From: Corythucha ciliata
Taxonomy: Eukaryota > Arthropoda > Insecta > Hemiptera > Tingidae
Assembly (NCBI GenBank): GCA_038030265.1
Contig: CM075939.1
Coordinates: 6,553,253-6,617,252, forward strand
Direction: 5' to 3'
Length of the DNA: 64,000 nucleotides
Below are positions 23,001 through 33,000 of this stretch, one piece after another (the first letter of the stretch is position 1; each line of letters starts with the position of its first letter). The notes under the pieces were generated by a model, which did not search any database, was not told where the DNA came from, and saw only the letters and a list, made by a program, of their open reading frames with translations. Both the position numbers and the translations under genes were made by a program.

Positions 23001-23986
23001 TGCAAATCGACGATTTTTCCTCTATTTCTGTCTGAAAATTGCATCGTGACACCATGAGTTAGCGCTTTTTCGCAGTTTTAGCCACGAATATTGGCGCTTT
23101 CCCCCTAGTTTTTGCCGCGTCAGCCAGTTGTAAATTGCTGATCAGTTCATTAGTGCGCTTAAGGACCCAGCGAATCTGGGGACGGTCCGTTTTCTCTATA
23201 TTTGCCATGACTTTCCCTCAGGAAGGCGCAAATTTCTGTATTTCAACCACCAGAATAGCACTCTCAGGGGCTCAATCGTATAGTCAGACATGCTTATGCG
23301 GGGCTAAAATATAAAAAAACGCGGCTAAAATTGAAAAAAATACATTAATTAGGGCGGCCAACATTAAGAAAAACACTAATTTTCAACTCGAACTGAGAAA
23401 AAGTGCTCATTCGCTGCTTAAAATGAAAAAATGGCTTACCTGTAGCTGAAAATGAGGAAAACGATAATTCGTAGCTAAAATTGAGGAAAATCGCCAATAC
23501 AAACGATGGAAACCAAACTGCGCTGCTAAAATTGAGAAAAAGCGCTAACCCGTGGCCAAAATTGGGGAATAATCACCAAATATTGAGGAATTGAAAATAC
23601 CCTCCTGTTCGAGGCTAAAATTAAACAATAAACGCTAATCAATAGCAAACATTGAAGGAAAAAGTAACAATGCGGGACTGAAATGTAAAAAAAAAACGTA
23701 TCCAATGTTGAAAAGTTCACTATTATAATAGCCCGGCATAAATAAATAAAAACTCTATTCTAAAAAATGCTATTCCCGGCTGAAAATTGAGAAAATTCGC
23801 GAATTCACAGGCTAGAAACGCTTCTGCGCAGCTACAATTGAAAAAAGCGATAGTTCATGGCTAAAATTGAGAAAAAAAATTCGCTGATAAAGTGTGTTGG
23901 AATTTCTAATTCCGCCATCTCGCCTTCTGAGGACAACTTTGTGGCTAAAATTGAGAAAAATGGCAAATTCATGACTATAAGTACAA

Positions 23987-24058
<72 letters not shown>

Positions 24059-27000
24059 TCACGGCTAGAACCGAAAAGAAGCGCTAATCCACAGTTAAAA
24101 TTTTAAAAAAATGCTAATGCGGTGCTAAAATGGAAAAGAACCCGCTAATTGGCGGCTAATATTGAGAAAATTAGTAATTATTCTGGCTAAAGTTATTCTG
24201 GCTGTAATTATTCTGGCTAGAAAGGTTAATTTTCAGCCTGAATTGAAAAAAAGTGCTAATACGCTGTCAAAAATGGAAAAGTTGCCAATTCGCTCTTAAA
24301 ATATCTGAAAACGCCAATTCATGGTTAAAATGAGCAAAATTCGCTAATTCACGGGTTAGGAATAGGCAGAAACTTAGGTCACTCTACAAAAGGCGGAAAA
24401 TGCCCCATTTGTGGACCGAATATCAAAGAGTGAGAAATGAGGTGAGCCAGGCGATCAGGAGGGCTAAAAATCGATACTTCTGTGACTTGTTCCGGGGGGC
24501 CGAGGGATCCCGTGAAACCTGGCGCCATCTTAGGTCGTTGGGTTTGGGCAGCAAGGCTGTACTACGGAGGCTCTTAATGAGTATTTCGTATCTGTTGGAG
24601 GGGATTCCACTGACTGCATGGCTGATTCCATACGTAGGATTGACACTATCCCATACGACGACCGCAAATTCTATTTTGACTACGTTTCGCGAGAAGAGAT
24701 CGTGGATGCCGTCATGTCCGTTAGTTCAGATGTCAGTGGTAGTGACGGCTTGCAACTGTCCTATATCAAACTTTGCCTTCCTTGTATTCTAGAGCCATTA
24801 GAAGACATATTCAATGCCTCACTTCAGCGGTCTGTCTATCCGGCGTCGTGTAGGGCTGTCTTGGTTCTGCCCTTGCCGAAGAAGAGAGGTGCTGTCCTGA
24901 TGGAGGATTTTCGCCCAATTTCGTTACTTTGTTCCTTGGCGAAGGCTCTTGAGAAGTGCGTTTATGTTCAAATGTCTAAATTTCTGGAATCAGCGGGAGT
25001 GATTGACCAGTATCAAAGTGGTTTTCGTGCGCACCATGGAACCTAAACGGCTCTGCTGAAGATGACGTCTGACGTCGTTGGGGCAATTGACGATTACAGG
25101 GTGACAGCGCTAGTTCAGCTTGATTTTAGTCGAGCTTTCGACAGGGTTAACCATGGTAAGCTTTTGATGAAGCTTGCTGACCTTGGACTCTCTCGAAGTG
25201 TGTGCGTTTGGTTTCTTTCGTACTTGGTTGATCGCAGTCAGGCTGTCATTTCCCCTTTGGATCGCTCCTTGTCGTCGTTCTTGCCTGTTGGGAGTGGCGT
25301 TCCGCAGGGGTCGGTTTTGGGGCCGCTTCTGTTTTCGGTGTATGAGTATGATCTGCCCTCAAATATTAGATATTCGAAATACCACATGTACGCAGACGAT
25401 GTGAAGCTATACTATTCTTTTGAGCCCCATCTAATTAACGATGCTGTTAGCAGGCTGAATACTGACGTGGCTTCCGTCCTTAAATGGGCGAAAAGTAATG
25501 ACCTTATTATAAATAAACAAAAGACGCAGGCTATTTTGTTCGGGACTCGTTATTTTTTGTCGGCATTGTCGGAGGGAGATATTCCCAGTGTGATGTCGGA
25601 CGGCTGTGTGGTTCCGTGGGCAACAAGCGTGACTACCCTTGGTGTAACTCTTGATCAGGGTCTTTCCTGGGATTTGCACGTCTCATCCGTTTGTAGAAAT
25701 GTTTTCCGGATTCTTGGTCAGCTTTCTTCGATTAAAGATTCCTTACCGATTGCAGTCAGAAAGTTGCTTGTTCGGTCCCTGGTGTTCCCGCATTTTGATT
25801 ATTGCTCTGCTGTCTTCAATGGGTTAAGTGCGGAACGGGTTAGAAACGCGGCTGAAATGTAGGAAAATCACTAATTCACGGATAAAATTGAGAAAATTTT
25901 CAATTTCAATTGGAAATACGCTAATTCGCGGCTTCCTCTCGGTCAACTTTAAGGCTCAAATTGAGAAAAAGCGCCAATTTATGGTTATGGGTGAAAAACC
26001 CGCATATTCGCGGCTAAAACTGAGATAAAATCGCTAATCCGTAGCGTATGGTTATGTTGAACAAAAGAAAAGCTAATTTGTCGTAAACATTTAGAAAAAC
26101 CCGCTATTTTGCGGCTAATATTGAGTAAAACGCTAATTTTCAGCTCTAACCAGGGGGGTGACACTCAAGGCGGGACGGGAAGAATCATTTAGGGGGAAGT
26201 TCCCCGTTAGACTCGTACCAACGTAACATATTATTCAAAATAAGTAAACAGAGAAAGTGATCATATGGTGGCAGCATTTTAATTTTCTATTTTTTTATTA
26301 ACATTGATTATTAACAATAAAAAGGGTAACAAAGGGGTCCAAACATAACCGGCAGAGAGCCACCAAGCAAACCCAAGCCGCAACGAAACTCCTAGGCTCA
26401 TTGTCATCTAGATCTGAAGGGCCGCCCCGTCTGCAACGCCCAGGAGATCATCAGCATTGCGCCATTTCTTCCTCGACGAATGGATGCAGAGGCTTGAGGC
26501 ACGAAGGATTGCAAAGGTCAGCCTAGTGCGAACCCAAGCTCTCACTACGTGCTGAGGCTTTGCCCATTTGTCCGCAAGTCTCTCAGCTAGAACTTTGACA
26601 AACGCCGCCATTTGAGGGGCAAAGTGGCCGTCAACTGACGTAACAAGGGGAGTGAATGACGCGTGCCTTTCTTCGCAAGCTGCCACATACTTCCGCTTCT
26701 TCTCCTCCTCGGCTGTTTTGAATACAGCGGACACGTTGCGTGAGATGTAAGAGGGCGCATCAGTGTCTGTGACACGGATATCAAACAATGCCTCCCTCTG
26801 TATTTCCCACACAACTCGACACGTCAGGTCCCCTCGAAGGCCAGGATGTGTGTCGGAAGGTTCCAAAATAATAGGTTCTTTTAAGCAGTTCCCCCAGGCA
26901 GTCTCCATGAGTTGGCCCAACACATCTCGCACTTCATTGTGCCGTCGGGTCATGAGCCCACCAGTCTTACAGCTCATTGCGTGTTCGATGGAGAATGTAC

Positions 27001-30000
27001 CTCTACAACCATCACAATTGGAAGGGGTAACTGTCGGAGGGCGCATGTATCGTAACGCGAGGGCATCTCTGAATTGCGTTGGCGACAAGTCAAAATGTTG
27101 CCTTTTTATCGGTAAAACCGAGAGCCACCCCGTCGACTTGCTTCCAGAGAGCTTCTGGATAGAGCGTTCTATTGCCCTCCTGCGATTTTCAGGAAAGTCA
27201 ATGAGTATTGCTTGAAGAAGCGTCTCCTCCTCTCCTTCTCTTCTCTGAACTGCGGCTTTCTTCTCTGCACCCAATGTTGCAAGATGGTGCCCGATGACGA
27301 AATTGGAGTCACCCAACCGGATTGTATCTGCCAACACTGAAGTTCCCGTTCGTGATGTCTGAAAGAATGGCTGGGCTGTAGATATCGGATCTGTCAAGGC
27401 GCTAATCCTCCCTTCTTGACAGGTAGTGAAAACAAATCACATTCTTCTGGTGTCGCTTCCCCCTTGAACACTGCTGGTATGAAAGAAGACCTAATGGCTC
27501 TTTTCAGGTTCACATAGGTGTTATCGTTGCCTTTGGACCACCCGTTGAACAAACTGCCACCGGAATTGCATGGACTTCACAAATGCGGCGTAAGCAGCCT
27601 GTGGTTGTGATTTACCTGCTTGGGACAACTTTTCCACAAACTTTGGAATCTAGAAAGCTCTGTTTCATCCCTTCTTCTCCAACATAGCCCCCAAGAAATT
27701 GTTGACCAGTCACAACCTTTATACCAGAGCCTGAAAAAACAGATCTCGCATTCTCCACACAATCAGGATGTACAACAAGGTATGACTTCTGACCTTGAGG
27801 GAAGTACCCATAATCTGGTCCCAGCTGTTGAAGCTTATCTCACCAAGTCTTCAGATCAGCAATTTGGCCTTGGGCTGAACTGTCGTCCGCGTACCAACAT
27901 TGGATCACTCTGGAGTCTTCTAATTGGTGGATCAATGGTAAAGTGGATAAGCCATAGAGCAGCATGGCAAGAGGGTCCCCTTGAGTCACCCCTTCCTTAC
28001 TGTGTAGCTTTTCTTCACTTCCCCGGAATACCAGTTCAGCATGTCCACGATATGTGTTGTATAGGAACTGGGTGCATCTTGGCCAGAGAATTCTTGTATG
28101 CCACAAAGCCGCAGCTCTATTCATCACGTTGAAAGCGTTCTTTGCATCCATTAGAAGGAGGCCCCAATTGGAATCAGGAGAGGAGTTTTCCAAGAACAAA
28201 GAGTCCATAGTGTGCACCGCCCCTTCTATACCAACTGCTAGACCTCCACAGAGTTGTTTTTCCTTGCATGCTGCTGTGACATCCTCACCAGTTGCTAGAG
28301 CCATGACTTTCCCGAGAATCCTCCGCAAGCATTCTCCGACTCCTATGGGTCTTACCCCTGGGTTTTTGTCTAATGCTACTAATCGGCCGGCAACAAGAGC
28401 TTGAATCGACTCCCAAGGTACACTTTGATTTGCCAATCGATTGGCCAGGGTTGCTATCGAAGCCCTTAGCCTTTGACTGTGTCGACCAAAACGTAGCAAA
28501 AAATCAGCTCATTGTTCTGCTGTTGACCCACCTGGGCCTCCTCCTCCATGGAGTTTCCTAGCTACCAATTCCACGTGTTCCTCCGTGATTTGTATTCCCA
28601 GCAACGGAGGGATATCTACACCGTCTGAAGCCACTAGTAGTGATGGGTCAGGCATGACTGGGTCCGGATGTTTTTCTCTGAGTTCATCTAGAACCGTTCT
28701 CCCCTGGTCATCAATTAGTGATTCAGGGGCAAGGATGGTCGATATTCCACCTTCCTCTAGCCAGCGAACTGCTTCTCTTACCTTCCCTCGGAGCATTAGG
28801 CGGTGGAATATTTTAATTACGTGTTCATCACTCATCAGTCTTTCCTTCTTTGGTTGCTTGTGGCCGACTAATTTCTTATCTTGCAATAGAGCTTCTTGTA
28901 TTAAGGCGTCATAGTGCCCCTGCTCCCACAGCTTGAGCCTTCGATCTAATAGTGTGCGAATATCCTTAGCATGTTTCACCATCCTATCCCGTTGGAGGAT
29001 GACCGATATGTAGACAAACATCCGCTCGGAGGGGTATGTGCCGTCCACTAGTGCATCTAGCTCACTTGTTAGATAGTCAATAACTCGGCAAGTCACTGTA
29101 CCATTCGGTAAGTCGTATTGTTTTCCTGTTAACTTTGTTATATTCCTCCATCTTTTGTACCAGACTCCAGTTTCATTTCCTGGTCGATTTATGTAAGGAG
29201 CCCCATATAGTTCTTCGAGCGTTATTAATGATGTTGGATTGTCCTCTGATGTAACGGCACCTCGTGGGTCGGCGCCTAATGTATCGGCTCATTGATGGTC
29301 GGCGGCTTGTATGTTTGCGTCTCGTGGTCCATTTGCATGATTCATCATATTCGCACAAGCAGGAGCCCTGGAAAGATGCCCATTTAGGCTAATGAAGGAC
29401 CTTCCGCAACCATTGCAGGTTGACCTAGGCCGAGGCGTGGCTGCAAAAATATCTGTGCTTGATGCGCGTGATGTATCTTGGGAGCCAAACATGTGTGTCC
29501 AACGAAACCAGGCAGACATTTTTTTTTTTTTAATTTTTCAGGTTGAAACTGCTGAACAAAAACTCCGCGATTCTACATGTCGGCTATCCGAAATGATTAT
29601 CTCTCATTATGGTCCGCAATATCCCGAAGGTATCTGCCAAAATTCACTTTCCTACACTGCCTTTTCCCCCCCTTTTTTGACAATAATTTGAGGAGCAAGT
29701 TTTCACGATACACTTCTAAATGCCTCACTTTTTTCGCAGCATTGTTAATAAAAAACACATTTTTGTTTGTTTGCTGCTGCTGTTTTAAATAGACGTCGAC
29801 CATTTATTTTCAAAAAGTACTTGGAGACTTTTCACGAGATTTTTTTTTCGTTTCTCGACTATTTCCTCGCTTTTTCTTGCCATTTTGTCAATTTTGCGGC
29901 TACGAAAATCGAGTATTCAAGGTTACTATGCACAGAGGCCAAAGTGCTGGGAATTTAAAATGCAAAAATAAAGAAAACCCCGAAATTATAAATGGGCTTG

Positions 30001-33000
30001 GGGAAGGGGGAGTTTAATGCCAAGAAGGGAGGGGTGTCCTAAACATAAGCTGACTCAATGATAACAGCCCCCCGCGAGAAGAAACCTATCCACTTGGAGT
30101 CACATACCCCCAACAATTATTGAGAGTGCCCCTTCTGTACGTTAGTACAGTAATTATTCTATGGCTCTAAGTAAAGTGCTAATTCCCTGGTCCCTGCTGG
30201 AAAAAACCGCTAATTAGCCGTTAAAATTATTGTGGTAAACCCAACTCGAGGAAAGTTAATTCGCTTATTCACGGGATGAAAAAAGCTACTTTGTTTCTTG
30301 GTTGGAGGGGGGGGGATTACCCCGCTAATTTGCGCTTATTTGTGGCGAAAAGCGCTAATTTTTTGGTAAAGTTGACAAAAAGCACTCATTCGCGGCTAAA
30401 ATGGAGAAATTCGCAGCTTGAACTTAGCATAAGCGCTGTTTGGCGTGGAATTTCAACCACCTGAATAGCACTCTCAGGGGCTCAATCGTATAGACAATCA
30501 TGCTTATGCGGGGCTAAAATATAAAAAAAAAACGCGGGTAAAATTGAAAAAAATACATTAATTAGGGCGGCCAACATTAAGAAAAACACTAATTTTCAAC
30601 TCAAACTGAGAAAAAGTGCTCATTCGCTGCTTAAAATGAAAAAAATGGCTTATCTATAGCTGAAAATTAGGAAAACGATAATTCGTGGTTAAAATTGAGG
30701 AAAATGGCCAATACAAAACGATGGAAACTCTACTGCGCTGCTAAATTTGAGAAAAAGCGCTAACCCGTGGCCAAAATTGGGGAATAATCACCAAATATTG
30801 AGGAATTGAAAATACCCTTCTGTTCGAGGCTAAAATTAAACAATAAACGCTAATCAATAGCAAAAATTGAAGGAAAAAGTAACAATGCGGGACTGAAATG
30901 TAAAAAAAAAAAAACGTATACAATGTTGAAAAGTTCACTATTAATAGCCCGGCATAAATAAATAAAAACTCTATTCTAAAAAATTCTACTCCCGGCTGAA
31001 AATTGAGAAAATTCGCGAATTCACAGGCTAGAAACGCTTCTACGCAGCTACAATTGAAAAAAGCGATAGTTCACGGCTACAATTGAGAAAAACAATTCGC
31101 TGATAAAGTGTGTTGGAATTTCTAATTCCGCCATCTAGACTTCTGAGGACAACTTTGTGGCTAAAATTGAGAAAAACGGCAAATTCATGACTACAAGTAC
31201 AAAAAAAAAATATAATAATAATAATAATAATAATAATAGTTCACGGCTAGAACTGAAAAGAAGCGCTAATCCATAGTTAAAATTTAAAAAAATGCTATTG
31301 CGGTGCTAAAGTGGAAAAGAACCCGCTAATTGGCGGCTAATATTGAGAAAATTAGTAATTATTCTGGCAGTAATTATTCAGGCTAGAAATGTTAATTTTC
31401 AGCCTGAATTGAAAAAAAAGCGCTAATACGCTGTTAAAAATGGAAAAATTGCCAATTCGCTCTTAAAATATCTGAAAACGCAAATTCATGGTTAACATGA
31501 GCAAAATTCGCTAATTCACGGGTTAGAAACGCGGCTGAAATGTAGGAAAATCACTAATTCACGGATAAAATTGAGAAAATTTGCAATTTCAATTGGAAAT
31601 ACGCTAATTCGCGGCTTCCTCTCGGTCAACTTTAAGGCTAAAATTGAGAAAAAGCGCCAATTTATGGTTATGGGTGAAAAACTCGCAAATTCGCGGCTAA
31701 AACTGAGATAAAATCGCTAATCCGTAGCGTATGGTTATGTTGAACAAAAGAAAAGCTAATTTGTCGTAAACATTTAGAAAAAAACGCTATTTTGCGGCTA
31801 ATATTGAGTAAAACGCTAATTTTCAGCTCTAACTAAGTAAAGTGCTAATTCCCTCGTCCCTGCTGGAAAAAACCGCTAATTTGCCGTTAAAATTATTGTG
31901 GTAAACCCAACTCGAGGAAAGTTAATTCGCTTATTCACGGGATGAAAAAAGCTACGAGAAACAAATTCGCTGATAAAGTGTGTTGGAATTTCTAATTCCG
32001 CCATCTCGCCTTCTGAGGACAACTTTGTGGCTAAAATTGAGTAAAACGGCAAATTCATGGCTATAAGAAAAATAAAAAATAATTAACGGCTAGAACTGAG
32101 AAGAATCGCTAATCCATAGTTAAAATTTTAAAAAAAATGCAACTGCGGTGCTAAAACGGAGAAGAACCCGCTAATTTGCAGCTAATATTGAGAAAATCAG
32201 TAATTATTTGGCTAAAATTAAGAGAAAGGTTAATTTTCAGCCTGAATTGAAAAAAAAAATTGCTAATACTCTGCCAAAAATGGAAAAATTGTCAATTTGC
32301 ACTTAAAATATTGGAAAACGCCAATTCGTGGTTAAAATGAACAGAATTTGCTAACTTACGACTTAGAAACGCTACTATGTTGCTAAAATTACGAAAAAGC
32401 GCTGATTTGCAGCTGAAATATTGGGAAATCACTAATTCACGGCTAAAATTGAGAAAATTCGCGGCTTCCTCGGTCAGCGCCGGGAAAAGCGCCAATATTA
32501 TGGCTATGGGTGAAAAACCCGCAAATTCGCGGCTAAAACTGAGAAAAAACCACTAATTCGTAGCGTTATGGTTAAGGTGAACATAAAAATGCTAATTTGT
32601 ATTAAACATTTAGAAAAAACCGCTATTTTTCGGCTAATATTGAGTAAAACGCTAATTTTCAGCTCTAACTGAGTAAAGTGCTAATTCCCTGGTCCCTGCT
32701 GGAAAAAACCGCTAATTTGCCACTAAAATTATTGTGGTAAACCCAACTCGAGGAAAGTTAAGAAACATCGCTGATTCACGGGATGAAAAAAGCTACTTTG
32801 TTTCTTTGTTGGGGGGGGGGGGGTTACCCCGCTAATTTGCGCTTATTTGTGGCGAAAAGCGCTAATTTTTTGGTAAAGTTGACAAAAAGCACTCATTCGC
32901 GGCTAAAATGGAGAAATTCGCGGCTTGAACTTGGCATAAGCGCTGTTTGGCGTGGAAATAGCGGTAATTTGCTTAAAATAAGGAGAAGGCCTTGGGTGAA

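Larger units (their letters stand above)
26151..30164 (-). mobile_element. restriction-like-endonuclease LINE inserted in satellite
   Basis: The satellite breaks after CAGCTCTAAC (26150) and resumes with CTCTAAGTAAAGTGC (30165). The empty paralogue near 31832 reads CAGCTCTAACTAAGTAAAG. About 4.0 kb is inserted, with at most a very short or no target duplication. Minus-strand frames give an N-terminal zinc finger, RT and a C-terminal CCHC plus endonuclease, the order used by R2/NeSL-type LINEs. Similar proteins are known to me from marine invertebrates. The 5' end (29520-30164, read on minus) is non-coding. Confidence 0.8.

Noticed and set aside
23832..24062. Poly-tyrosine protein on the minus strand
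   Set aside because: Translation of the (TAA)n microsatellite.
26141..30170. CTCTAA as a 6-bp target duplication of the endonuclease LINE
   Set aside because: The empty paralogue reads CTCTAACTAAGTAAAG, so the right-hand CTCTAA can be CT plus the resident CTAA. A duplication is not required.
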